Virus record (IMG/VR): IMGVR_UViG_3300027911_000034
Location: 1-38,061 of that record
Length of the DNA: 38,061 bases
Strand: one strand, 5' to 3'
From: a virus
The notes below the pieces were generated by a model. It was not told the DNA's origin and ran no database searches. It saw only the letters and a list, made by a program, of their open reading frames with translations. This document shows positions 22,710-29,087 of the stretch, piece by piece. Position numbers and translations under genes: made by a program. Position 1 is the first letter of the stretch, and every line of letters begins with the position of its first letter.

Positions 22710-22931
22710 TTACGACCGCGACTTGTCCATGCGGCCCTTCTCGTAGCGCCCCGCATTGGCCGTCCTGTCGCCCTTGGTGACGGGATTGACGACCTTGATG
22801 CCGTAGCTGGTCATCGCTGGCGTGGCCGTGCGCCCGCGCTTGTTCTGGCTCAACTTCTGCGGCTTCTGGCGGGGGCGGCCGGGCTTGTCGGTCAGGTGAG
22901 CCGACTCGTCCTGTACAGGTGTGTAGACCAT
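22710..22931 (-). CDS. Small basic protein with AT-hook-like motifs (73 aa)
   Basis: Lys/Arg/Gln-rich, with KPGRPRQKPQK (about residues 16-26) and NKRGRTATPA shortly after, both resembling AT-hook minor-groove binders. The rest is flexible. ATG 22931 directly precedes the previous gene's stop by one base. Its place just upstream of an acidic microprotein and the small terminase suggests DNA binding connected with packaging, but this is inference. Confidence 0.55.
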   Translation of the reverse strand: MVYTPVQDESAHLTDKPGRPRQKPQKLSQNKRGRTATPAMTSYGIKVVNPVTKGDRTANAGRYEKGRMDKSRS

Positions 22932-23165
22932 TCACTCATCTCCGTGGTAGCCGCGACGCCCACTGTAGGCGCTGCGGGTGCCGTAAGTCCCTGATCCCTT
23001 TCGCAGATACAGCTCGAGCCGGTGCCCGATGTCCTTGTTCCTGCGGTGCAGGATGGTGCTGTCGAGGTCGTAATCCCCGGTGAGGTTCGGCGTCCGGCGC
23101 CACTCACGGGGCGCGCATTGGTGGCAATGACCGTGGTTGATTTTCAGCATGTCTCGGGCGCGCAT
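22932..23165 (-). CDS. Hypothetical basic protein (77 aa)
   Basis: The ATG at 23165 follows a GTG in the same frame, and the stop of the FnIII-like gene overlaps it (GTGATG). The sequence has one Cys pair with His residues (HGHCHQC at about 12-18), which may bind metal, followed by an Arg/Lys-rich segment. The C-terminus is Gly/Arg/Tyr-rich. No family was recognised. Confidence 0.5.
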   Translation of the reverse strand: MRARDMLKINHGHCHQCAPREWRRTPNLTGDYDLDSTILHRRNKDIGHRLELYLRKGSGTYGTRSAYSGRRGYHGDE

Positions 23166-23536
23166 CACTTCACCAGCGTGTTAGTGGGCGGGTTGGGCTT
23201 GGCGTGCGGGAAGGTCTTGCAGGCGACGGCCGAATAGGCCGATTCGCCGGCCAGCGGGGTGACTGCGGTCACCGCGTAGCAGGCTGTGCTGCCGGCCGTC
23301 AGGGCGGCTTGTGAGTCGGTGTAGGTGGTGCCGGTGAGGCCGGACGCCACCTGCGTCAGGATACCCGTGGCGGTCGTGCCGAAATACACGTTGTAGGTGA
23401 TGGCCTCGGTGATGGCCGTGCCGTCGGTGTACGTGGTGGGCGCCACCCAATTGAGCAGCGAGACGTTGGGCGACTGCGCCTTGACGCCAAAGAATGGGGC
23501 GAGGATGACTACGAGTGCGAGCATGGTGCGCTTCAT
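23165..23536 (-). CDS. Secreted FnIII-like protein (123 aa)
   Basis: The start at MKRTMLALVVILAPFFGVKAQS was chosen because its ATG overlaps the hldC-like TGA (ATGA). Residues 1-20 are a Sec signal peptide with an AQ cleavage region. The mature part has the W, Y and T pattern of a single fibronectin type III domain: LLNWVAPTTYTDGT, ITYNVYFG, then YTDSQAALTAGSTACYAVTAV and SAYSAVACKTF. Two Cys could form a disulfide in the periplasm. It is coupled to the heptose genes, so an envelope role such as a surface shield or superinfection factor is inferred. Which surface it binds is unknown. Confidence 0.65.
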   Translation of the reverse strand: MKRTMLALVVILAPFFGVKAQSPNVSLLNWVAPTTYTDGTAITEAITYNVYFGTTATGILTQVASGLTGTTYTDSQAALTAGSTACYAVTAVTPLAGESAYSAVACKTFPHAKPNPPTNTLVK

Positions 23537-23940
23537 GGCGTGGCCTCTTGGGCTAGCCGAGTGGTGGAGTAGCCGGCCAGTTCGGGCAGCTTGATGACCG
23601 GGACGCCGCAATACGTCTCGCCTTCTGTTGCCTGATCGTAGCCCCGAAAGTACACGGTCGGGCGCACGGCGGCAACTAACAGGCCCTCATCCCCTTCGAA
23701 GGGCATCAGGGACAGCGGGGCGCCGCCTTGGCGCAGGATGACCTTCCCCAGCTCATCGAGGTGCGCCAACCGGTGCGCCATGGTCCAGAAAGGCCGGTCG
23801 CGACCCTTCAGCGACTTGATGGACCTGTCCGAATTGACCGCCACCACGAGCCGGTCGCACTGCTGCGCGGCCAGCGTGAGCATGAACCGGTGCCCGTCAT
23901 GCAAGAGGTCGTAGCAGCCATTGGTCATGCCGAGAATCAT
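23533..23940 (-). CDS. hldC: HldC-like heptose-1-phosphate adenylyltransferase (135 aa)
   Basis: A nucleotidyltransferase of the cytidylyltransferase fold: NGCYDLLHDGH at residues 7-17 holds the HxGH signature. VNSDRSIKSLKGRDRP at 35-50 is characteristic of the second half of HldE/RfaE, and the C-terminal VIKLPELAGYSTT matches the same domain. It is expected to convert D-glycero-beta-D-manno-heptose 1-phosphate plus ATP to ADP-heptose. ATG 23940 overlaps the TGA of the kinase gene (ATGA). In many Gram-negatives this domain is fused to the kinase; here the two are separate genes, as in organisms with hldA and hldC. Confidence 0.85.
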   Translation of the reverse strand: MILGMTNGCYDLLHDGHRFMLTLAAQQCDRLVVAVNSDRSIKSLKGRDRPFWTMAHRLAHLDELGKVILRQGGAPLSLMPFEGDEGLLVAAVRPTVYFRGYDQATEGETYCGVPVIKLPELAGYSTTRLAQEATP

Positions 23941-24755
23941 GAGGCCAGCCCCTTGAGTGTTGCTGCGGTGCACGCAGAGGTACCCACCTCGCCCACTACG
24001 AAGCCTGACGACAGGATCGCCAATTGCACGGCCTGATCGAGCGGGGCGTCCACTGACATGGCGGCGGCCATGGTGGCCACGAAGGTATCGCCCGCCCCGG
24101 TGACGTCGTAGACGTGCTGCGCCTTAGCGGGATAGTGGACGCCACCCATCATGGCGCCTTTTTCGCCCTGCTTGACCACAAGGGTGGGGCCTAGCCTTTG
24201 CCATCCGCTCAGGATGGATTCCATATCCTCACTGTGTTTGCGCCACGCCGCATATTCGTCCGCATTCGGGCAAATCACATTCGCCCATCGGTATCTACCC
24301 CATTCCGCGCCTTTGGGGTCCACCACAGTCGGAATGCGGGACGACTGGCATTTCCTGATAATTTCCCTGACAAACCAGCTAGTTAGCCAGCCCTTGGCGT
24401 AGTCGCTGAAGACCACGGCGTCGATACCCTCGAGGGTTGGCAAATCCTCCTCTTTGGGGGATTGGTGCACGTCATAGTCCGCCCGGAACAATTGGTGCCG
24501 GCCCACCATGAACCGACGCTTGACCGTCCACGGCTTGGGCGGGAAACACTGCACGGGCCTGCAGCCGAACGCGGCGAGATTCTGGCAGACGTTGTAGGCG
24601 AGCCCGGGCCGGTCCTCGAGGCGCTCCTCGACAAACACGGGGACCGGCGCCTCCGGGCTCAGCCGGTCCACCCGCCCGTGGTGGTAGACATCGAAACCCG
24701 GGTCACCGACCACGAGAATGCGCTTGCCCTGCCATTGGTCAACAAGCTCTTTCAC
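23937..24755 (-). CDS. hldA: HldA-like heptose-7-phosphate kinase (272 aa)
   Basis: A PfkB/ribokinase-fold sugar kinase. The N-terminus has VVGDPGFDVYHHGRVDRLSPEAP and then ERLEDRPGLAYNVCQNLAAFG, the HldE kinase-domain pattern. VFSDYAKGWLT (about 115-125) and VVDPKGAEWG follow. The catalytic loop is VTGAGDTF at 218-225, with the base Asp at 223. It is expected to phosphorylate D-glycero-D-manno-heptose 7-phosphate to the 1,7-bisphosphate. The GTG start at 24755 overlaps the TGA of gmhA (GTGA). It is somewhat shorter than host HldE kinase domains (about 318 aa). Confidence 0.85.
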   Translation of the reverse strand: MKELVDQWQGKRILVVGDPGFDVYHHGRVDRLSPEAPVPVFVEERLEDRPGLAYNVCQNLAAFGCRPVQCFPPKPWTVKRRFMVGRHQLFRADYDVHQSPKEEDLPTLEGIDAVVFSDYAKGWLTSWFVREIIRKCQSSRIPTVVDPKGAEWGRYRWANVICPNADEYAAWRKHSEDMESILSGWQRLGPTLVVKQGEKGAMMGGVHYPAKAQHVYDVTGAGDTFVATMAAAMSVDAPLDQAVQLAILSSGFVVGEVGTSACTAATLKGLAS

Positions 24756-25327
24756 GCGGGTATCCCCCGCTCGATCCCCTCGACCAGAAGGTGAGTGATG
24801 AGGAGGTGCATTTCCTGTATCCGGGCCGTGACCTGACTCGGGACACGCAGCTCGACGTCCGCGGACTGCGCGAACCCGCGCTCCCCGGTGATGCCGAGCG
24901 TCGTCATGCCTTTCTTGCGGGCCGCGGCCAGTGCATTCAGCACAACCACGGACCGCCCGGACGTGCTGTAAGCCACGAGACAGTCGCCGGGGTGGGCGAG
25001 AGCCTCTATCTGCCGGCTGTACGCCTGCGGCCATCCTAGGTCGTTTGCGGCGGCCGACAGGATGGCCCCGTCGGAAGTCAGCGCCACAGCCGCCAGCGCC
25101 CGACGGTCAGTCGCATAGCGCACCTGAAGCTCGGCAACGAAATGACTAGCCTGAGCCGCGGAGCCACCGCAACCACACACCAGCAATTTACCGCCCTCAG
25201 CCAACGCCTTGAGGAGCATGGAGACCGCCGGCTCATACTCGAGATCGAGCGCCTTCGACAGCTCCGTGAGGATCCTGCCGTGCTCCACGCACGCCTTGTG
25301 CGTGAGGACAAATGTGGGTTCCTTCAT
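24752..25327 (-). CDS. gmhA: GmhA sedoheptulose-7-phosphate isomerase (191 aa)
   Basis: A SIS-domain isomerase. CGCGGSAAQASHFVAELQVRY (residues 51-71; key residues H62 and E66) and STSGRS at 121-126 match GmhA. RIQEMHLLITH near the C-terminus holds the equivalents of the zinc and catalytic residues (Q171, H179). It should convert sedoheptulose 7-phosphate to D-glycero-D-manno-heptose 7-phosphate, the first step to ADP-heptose. ATG 25327 overlaps the stop of a membrane microgene (ATGA). The size matches E. coli GmhA (192 aa). Key residues are intact, so activity is likely. Confidence 0.88.
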   Translation of the reverse strand: MKEPTFVLTHKACVEHGRILTELSKALDLEYEPAVSMLLKALAEGGKLLVCGCGGSAAQASHFVAELQVRYATDRRALAAVALTSDGAILSAAANDLGWPQAYSRQIEALAHPGDCLVAYSTSGRSVVVLNALAAARKKGMTTLGITGERGFAQSADVELRVPSQVTARIQEMHLLITHLLVEGIERGIPA

Positions 25328-25425
25328 GGCGCATTGGCGCCAAACAAATGCCCCAAGCACACGACGCCCGCCACCAGCAGAATGAGCGCCACCCACCCCA
25401 CCGCAATGGCGCCGATCAATTTCAA
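25324..25425 (-). CDS. Membrane microprotein (33 aa)
   Basis: A TTG start at 25425 overlaps the nuclease TGA (TTGA), and its own TGA overlaps the gmhA ATG (ATGA). The 99 coding bases translate to a short basic start (KL) followed by one transmembrane segment: IGAIAVGWVALILLVAGVVC. The C-terminus is GHLFGANAP. Exact coupling at both ends and one coherent hydrophobic segment argue for a real gene. It may act at the inner membrane with the heptose cassette. The TTG start is unusual and lowers certainty. Confidence 0.6.
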   Translation of the reverse strand: MKLIGAIAVGWVALILLVAGVVCLGHLFGANAP

Positions 25426-25784
25426 GTAGTCGAGTCGGGTGCACTCCTCGCTGTCTTGCGAGCAATCAGCTGCTTTTCTCCGCTCCCCTTCCATGCTCCT
25501 CTCCCCTCTGTAGCCCCAATCGCCCGCAGCGCCTCCTCAGGCGTCGTGACTATGGGAATGTGATGCAGTTCACACAATCGCTTTTGCTTAAGCATTTTCC
25601 CATTGGGGCCCATCATGTTGTTGACCAAGCCGGGCGTCTTGCACTCGAGCACGTGCCACCGATCACGGTAGTGAACCAGCAGGTCTACGGGCTCATGCAG
25701 GCGCCACACGGTAGCGCCATGCGCCCTGAGCCACTCCACAATGGCCTTCTCCGACTTGTCTCGAGCCTTTGCGTACAGTCTCAC
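25422..25784 (-). CDS. PD-(D/E)XK nuclease-like protein (120 aa)
   Basis: KSEKAIVEWLRAHG (early Glu) is followed by VDLLVHYRDRWHVLECKTP, in which Asp-x14-Glu-x-Lys matches the PD-(D/E)XK active-site pattern found in VRR-NUC and Holliday-junction-resolvase-like nucleases. A later VTTPEEALRAIGA helix is typical of small VRR-NUC proteins. The C-terminal 30 residues are a polar tail. The GTG start at 25784 overlaps the stop of a 28-aa microgene (GTGA). Probable roles are recombination or resolution of branched DNA before packaging, in line with the nearby exonuclease and SSB. Confidence 0.65.
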   Translation of the reverse strand: MRLYAKARDKSEKAIVEWLRAHGATVWRLHEPVDLLVHYRDRWHVLECKTPGLVNNMMGPNGKMLKQKRLCELHHIPIVTTPEEALRAIGATEGRGAWKGSGEKQLIARKTARSAPDSTT

Positions 25785-25867
25785 CAGCGACGCTTCCCCA
25801 CAGTACACTGTGGACCATAGCGCGCATAGGTCTCGCGGACAATATCCCCCAGCTGCTTGAAACTCAC
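25781..25867 (-). CDS. Microgene of 28 codons
   Basis: The open frame starts at GTG 25867, overlapping the upstream TGA (GTGA), and its TGA is overlapped by the GTG of the nuclease gene (GTGA). The peptide VSFKQLGDIVRETYARYGP then a basic KRRW end is amphipathic and helical at the start. A 16-bp near-palindrome (25798-25813) lies inside it. It could simply be a translational linker between two genes; the double coupling supports translation. Confidence 0.5.
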   Translation of the reverse strand: MSFKQLGDIVRETYARYGPQCTVGKRRW

Positions 25868-26079
25868 GTAGGTCTGCCGGACTTCCGGCTGCGCTTCATC
25901 AGGTCGATGTCCGCTATCAGCCACAGCGGCCACTCCGACCGCGGGTGCTGCTTGAGCCACACCGACCACGCTTTCAGTGCCTGACTGCCCGGGGGCAAAT
26001 AACGGGGGCTGGTGAGGTGCCCCGTCGCATCCACCGGCAAGCGACTGTTCTCGGCGGCGATTACGCTTAGGTCGGTCAC
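25864..26079 (-). CDS. Hypothetical protein (71 aa)
   Basis: The GTG start at 26079 overlaps the TGA of a lipoprotein microgene (GTGA). The sequence has a Pro-rich middle (SPRYLPPGSQALKAW) and WLKQHPRSEWPLWLIADIDLMKRSRK, and ends basic. No family was recognised. It is part of the chain of coupled small genes between DUF1367 and the nuclease. Confidence 0.55.
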   Translation of the reverse strand: MTDLSVIAAENSRLPVDATGHLTSPRYLPPGSQALKAWSVWLKQHPRSEWPLWLIADIDLMKRSRKSGRPT

Positions 26080-26165
26080 TCACTTCTCCCACTCGCCGCG
26101 GAGGGCGGCCACCAACCGCAGCCAGCCAGTGACAGGAATGGAACAATCAGCAGAATCCGTTTCAT
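26076..26165 (-). CDS. Microlipoprotein (29 aa)
   Basis: The ATG at 26165 overlaps the DUF1367-like gene's TGA (ATGA), and its own TGA overlaps the next GTG (GTGA). The peptide has the n-region MKR, a hydrophobic core ILLIVPFL and a textbook lipobox SLAGC, with the lipidated Cys at residue 16. The mature part is only 14 residues, beginning CGWWPPS. It should be exported and lipid-anchored in the envelope. Rz1-type spanins are similarly small, but this lies far from the lysis genes. A superinfection-exclusion role is an inference. Confidence 0.7.
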   Translation of the reverse strand: MKRILLIVPFLSLAGCGWWPPSAASGRSE

Positions 26166-26584
26166 GACATGCACCGCTGTATCTCCTCCTCGAGTTCCTT
26201 GGGGCCCGTGCCGGGCAGAAAATCCTTCGCTATCGCATCACAGCAGCGCGTCCAGTATTGTGCAAATTCCGTCTCGTCCATGCTGCCGAATCGAATCGAC
26301 TTAGGAATGCATACCGCCTCGCCGGTGCCGCGCACGCACACCACTTCATAGTGGCCAATGGCGAGCTTGAGCGCCACGTGTACGGCTTCCGGGCTCTTGT
26401 AGACATCCGAGTTTTGCCACACGAGATTGACCAGCGCCCAATACTTGCGGTGAAACACAAGGTTGCGCGGCTTGGTGATGTTGACCTTGACAATGTCGCC
26501 CTGCCCTATCTTTCTCAAGACATCGGCCGACGCATCGTCGGATGCCTCGAGCCCCCTGATGCTGCGCTTGAGATAGACCTCCAT
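26162..26584 (-). CDS. DUF1367-like phage protein (140 aa)
   Basis: The conserved pattern is KPRNLVFHRKYWALVNLVWQN (key residues RN, FHRK, ALVN, at about 39-58). It is followed by HVALKLAIGHYE, CIPKSIRFGSMDETEFAQYW and a C-terminal acidic helix, as in the DUF1367 family found near phage recombination or replication genes. The ATG follows the upstream TAG by two bases. Biochemistry of the family is not known to me. Confidence 0.7.
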   Translation of the reverse strand: MEVYLKRSIRGLEASDDASADVLRKIGQGDIVKVNITKPRNLVFHRKYWALVNLVWQNSDVYKSPEAVHVALKLAIGHYEVVCVRGTGEAVCIPKSIRFGSMDETEFAQYWTRCCDAIAKDFLPGTGPKELEEEIQRCMS

Positions 26585-26586
26585 GG

Positions 26587-26859
26587 CTAGAACGGCAATT
26601 GCTCTTGGCGGTTACTATCGCCCCACCAATCCGAGATGGTCTTGACGGCCTCCTCAAACAGTGACATGGGGTAGTGCGCGATGACGTGCGGCGCGGCCAC
26701 CGACGGGTCGGGGCTCGTTTTCTCCGTGAGAATCCGCGCGAGCTCGATACCGCGCTTTGCGGCAAGCGCTACCAGCATTTGGCCCACGGCCCAATTGGTC
26801 TCGTTGGTCGATGGGATGCCCACGCGCATGATGACGTGCCGGAAATTAAAGTAGTTCAC
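26587..26859 (-). CDS. Hypothetical early protein (90 aa)
   Basis: The GTG start at 26859 overlaps the TGA of the preceding gene (GTGA); the longer open frame starts inside that gene. The sequence is mainly helical (NEGNWAVGQM-type region followed by VALAAKRGIELARILTEK), then HVIAHYPMSLFEEAVKTISDWWG. It ends RQEQLPF, which resembles short protein-docking tails but lacks the acidic run of SSB. The family was not recognised. Confidence 0.5.
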   Translation of the reverse strand: MNYFNFRHVIMRVGIPSTNETNWAVGQMLVALAAKRGIELARILTEKTSPDPSVAAPHVIAHYPMSLFEEAVKTISDWWGDSNRQEQLPF

Positions 26860-27089
26860 GGAAATGGTTTCTCGCGCAGTTTCGACTCGAACCATCGACC
26901 ATCAGGACCGCAAAAATTTTCCTCCGTTCTTGTTCTTTGAGCATAACTACTGGCCTCATGCCAAATTGGCCTGCCGTCCACCGCACTCAGTCCGAAAATG
27001 TTTTTCGGCGCTCGGCAAGCATATGAGAATTTGACTTTCTCCATTAATACCTGCTCACAGTGCTCACAATTTATGCAGTATTTATTCAC
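26856..27089 (-). CDS. Cys-rich putative zinc-binding phage protein (77 aa)
   Basis: The N-terminus is YCINCEHCEQV, a CxxCxxC cluster, followed by YACRAP and a distal NFCGPDGRWFE. This Cys spacing is common in small phage proteins believed to bind zinc. The GTG start at 27089 overlaps the exonuclease TGA (GTGA). It lies in the replication/recombination block. The function is unknown. Confidence 0.6.
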   Translation of the reverse strand: MNKYCINCEHCEQVLMEKVKFSYACRAPKNIFGLSAVDGRPIWHEASSYAQRTRTEENFCGPDGRWFESKLREKPFP

Positions 27090-27739
27090 GCCGTCATCCT
27101 CCGGTATATCTCCCGGACAAGCCGCACGTCCTCCGCGCAGTGAGCAATGACATCAGTGACCCGTCCCTCAGCCAAGGCCTGCGCGACGTCGGCGCCACCG
27201 AATAGCAGCGGGTCGGAACGGTGCAGGTTGAAGGCAAGCTCGAGGTCCTTCTGCGATACCCGATTGCCGTATCCGCCCCACTCGAGCATGGTGTCGTAAC
27301 GGTGCCGGCTGTGGCGCTCGAGCGGCATGTTGGGCGGGCGCACGCCATTGATGACGCAGCGCTGCCACAGGAACCGGAGGTCGAAAGACTCGATGTTGTG
27401 GCCGATCCACGTGGGCGACACGTGCACGGAAGGGCGCAACTCGATCATGCCGGCGAAATGCCGCAGCAGCTCGGCCTCAGGCTCGTCAGGGCGACGATAA
27501 TGGACGGTGATCTTGCCGTCATCTATGGCAAGTCCAATAGCGATCACTTCGCCCCACAGGCCATTGAGCGCCGTCTTGTTGATGGCCTCCTCGCGGGCCT
27601 TGGCGCCCTCCGTCTGGAACCAAGCGTCGATACTTTCCTGTTTCTTGTAGTTGGAGGGCGGGCGCACCTCGCCCGCCACAAGGGACCGCACGTCTTCGCG
27701 GGAAGTCGCACAGGTTTCAATGTCGATAAAAACTTTCAT
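27086..27739 (-). CDS. DEDD-family 3'-5' exonuclease (217 aa)
   Basis: Motif I is VFIDIET at residues 3-9. Motif II is WIGHNIESFDLRFLW at about 110-124. Motif III is AHCAEDVRLVREIY near 199-212. This is the DnaQ-like / predicted PolB-like exonuclease arrangement, with the acidic residues in place. ATG at 27739. It lies directly downstream of the SSB gene. With no phage polymerase visible, it more likely works in recombination, end processing or host DNA breakdown than in proofreading. Confidence 0.75.
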   Translation of the reverse strand: MKVFIDIETCATSREDVRSLVAGEVRPPSNYKKQESIDAWFQTEGAKAREEAINKTALNGLWGEVIAIGLAIDDGKITVHYRRPDEPEAELLRHFAGMIELRPSVHVSPTWIGHNIESFDLRFLWQRCVINGVRPPNMPLERHSRHRYDTMLEWGGYGNRVSQKDLELAFNLHRSDPLLFGGADVAQALAEGRVTDVIAHCAEDVRLVREIYRRMTA

Positions 27740-27754
27740 GGCGCTTTCCTTCGG

Positions 27755-28387
27755 TTAGAACGGAATGTCATCGTCATCAATTTCTTGACTCGAGTGCCCG
27801 TGAGCCATCAGCGGTGACTTTTCCGGGATGTCCTCATCGGGCATGCGCTTCTCGATGCGCTCCTGCATCCAGCGCGGCAACCGCTGAAACTCTTTATCGT
27901 CGGGCTCATCGAGTGAGAAAAACAGGGACGCATTGGACTGACCCTTGTCAATCTTCATGCCGGCCGGCAGCGGACCCGCCGAGTGCACATGCGGGTAGGT
28001 GCGCCCACCGCGCTGGTCGTGCGTGACGGTCACGAGACAATTGCGCCCCAGCAGGTTGCGGAACTCGAAGTTTTCCGCCTCGCTGTCTGACGGGAACTTG
28101 CGCCCGTAGAGTCCCTCGATGAAAGGCCTGAGGTTGCCCATGCTCGACATGGTGAAACTGAAAGTCCGGCCGATGGACATGGGGCCGTTCACTTTCTGGC
28201 CGTCCTTCTCGTACTCGACCGACTCGTTGACCAGCTCGAACCGCAGATACACGCAGCGCTTGGGCTTGGGGAACTTCTCCGAGCCCGGCTGCATGCCAAA
28301 GTCGACCACCGCATTGAGGATCGCCATGTGCGATCCCTGCGGGGCGATCTTGAAATCTCCGGCGTACTTAGACTTGGGTGCCTTCAT
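27755..28387 (-). CDS. Phage single-stranded DNA-binding protein with host-like C-tail (210 aa)
   Basis: The core has strands typical of a phage SSB family: KRCVYLRFELVNE, then RTFSFTMSSMGNLRPFIEGLYGR and LLGRNCLVTVTHDQRGGRTYPHV. The last residues, QEIDDDDIPF, are nearly identical to the acidic tip of bacterial SSB (DDDIPF), which recruits host repair and replication enzymes. ATG at 28387. The length (210 aa) exceeds E. coli SSB (178 aa). It would coat phage ssDNA and dock host factors. The fold assignment is by pattern only. Confidence 0.75.
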   Translation of the reverse strand: MKAPKSKYAGDFKIAPQGSHMAILNAVVDFGMQPGSEKFPKPKRCVYLRFELVNESVEYEKDGQKVNGPMSIGRTFSFTMSSMGNLRPFIEGLYGRKFPSDSEAENFEFRNLLGRNCLVTVTHDQRGGRTYPHVHSAGPLPAGMKIDKGQSNASLFFSLDEPDDKEFQRLPRWMQERIEKRMPDEDIPEKSPLMAHGHSSQEIDDDDIPF

Positions 28388-28399
28388 TTCGTTTCGCTC

Positions 28400-28567
28400 C
28401 TAGTTGGCGCAGGTCGACATGACCCACGGCAGATATTCTGGATCTCGGGACAGCAGGTAGTCGGCTACCTCGCGATTGCAGGCCTCGATGCGCTCCTGCT
28501 CGTGACGCTCGCGCTCCTCGAGCTGCGCCTGCGCCCACATGGCGTCGATGAGGTCGAACTCATTCAT
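28400..28567 (-). CDS. Small helical protein (55 aa)
   Basis: The ATG at 28567 overlaps the TGA of the upstream gene (ATGA) and the frame ends at TAG 28400, twelve bases before the SSB start. The sequence is Glu/Arg-rich (AQLEERERHEQERIEACNRE), probably one long helix, ending PEYLPWVMSTCAN. It fills an otherwise empty 170-bp gap. The function is unknown. Confidence 0.55.
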   Translation of the reverse strand: MNEFDLIDAMWAQAQLEERERHEQERIEACNREVADYLLSRDPEYLPWVMSTCAN

Positions 28568-28881
28568 GGCGCGGCCGTGTCGTCAACAAGCTTCTGCGCC
28601 TGCAGGGCGTTGATCTTGTCTTGAATCTGCCGCAGCCCACTGTTGTCACGCAGGCGCTCGGCGACGTCCTCTCGCAGGCGGTCGGCTTCCGCAACCAGCG
28701 TGGCGAGCTTAAGGTCGCGCATCTCAGGCCCGTCGATCACCTCGACTTCTAACGAGTACGACTTGCTGATGAGAAACAGGTCCGGACGAAATTTCGGGCT
28801 CGGTCCTTCGTACTGCAGGACGGTGTCATAGTCGAATCGGGCGTTGTGGTAAACGGCGACTTCAACGGTCATGGTCTTCAT
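28564..28881 (-). CDS. Hypothetical early protein (105 aa)
   Basis: N-terminal beta strands (MTVEVAVYHNARFDYDTVLQYE, then LFLISKSYSLEVEVIDGP) are followed by a long helix rich in Leu/Arg/Glu (ADRLREDVAERLRDN). ATG 28881 has AGGA four bases upstream; a second ATG three codons later is an alternative. No known motif was found. Confidence 0.5.
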   Translation of the reverse strand: MKTMTVEVAVYHNARFDYDTVLQYEGPSPKFRPDLFLISKSYSLEVEVIDGPEMRDLKLATLVAEADRLREDVAERLRDNSGLRQIQDKINALQAQKLVDDTAAP

Positions 28882-28892
28882 AGGTCCTCGCT

Positions 28893-29087
28893 TTAGTAGG
28901 CTTGCCCGGGCGGGCGGAGGAAATCAGGGACCGGAGGGATGGAGCCCTCCGGCATCGCGGTGAAAATCGGCTGAGTCTTGCCATGCTTGTCGAGCGTCCA
29001 CGTGATGGCAATTATCAGGCCGTGACGCTCGCACAGCTCGGCAATCTGTCGGCCCGTCATGTACGGGTGGAATGAAATCCCGCTCAT
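28893..29087 (-). CDS. Hypothetical protein (64 aa)
   Basis: The ATG at 29087 (MSGISFHPYMTG) overlaps the upstream TGA (ATGA), fixing the start. Compact alpha/beta: GRQIAELCERHGLIIAITWTLDKHG, then IFTAMPEGSIPPVPDFLRPPG. The function was not recognised. Confidence 0.5.
   Translation of the reverse strand: MSGISFHPYMTGRQIAELCERHGLIIAITWTLDKHGKTQPIFTAMPEGSIPPVPDFLRPPGQAY

Noticed and set aside
26076-26165. Outer-membrane spanin (Rz1-like) identity for the microlipoprotein
   Set aside because: It is more than 5 kb from the lysis cassette, lacks a partner with an N-terminal membrane helix overlapping it, and its mature part is too short to span the periplasm.
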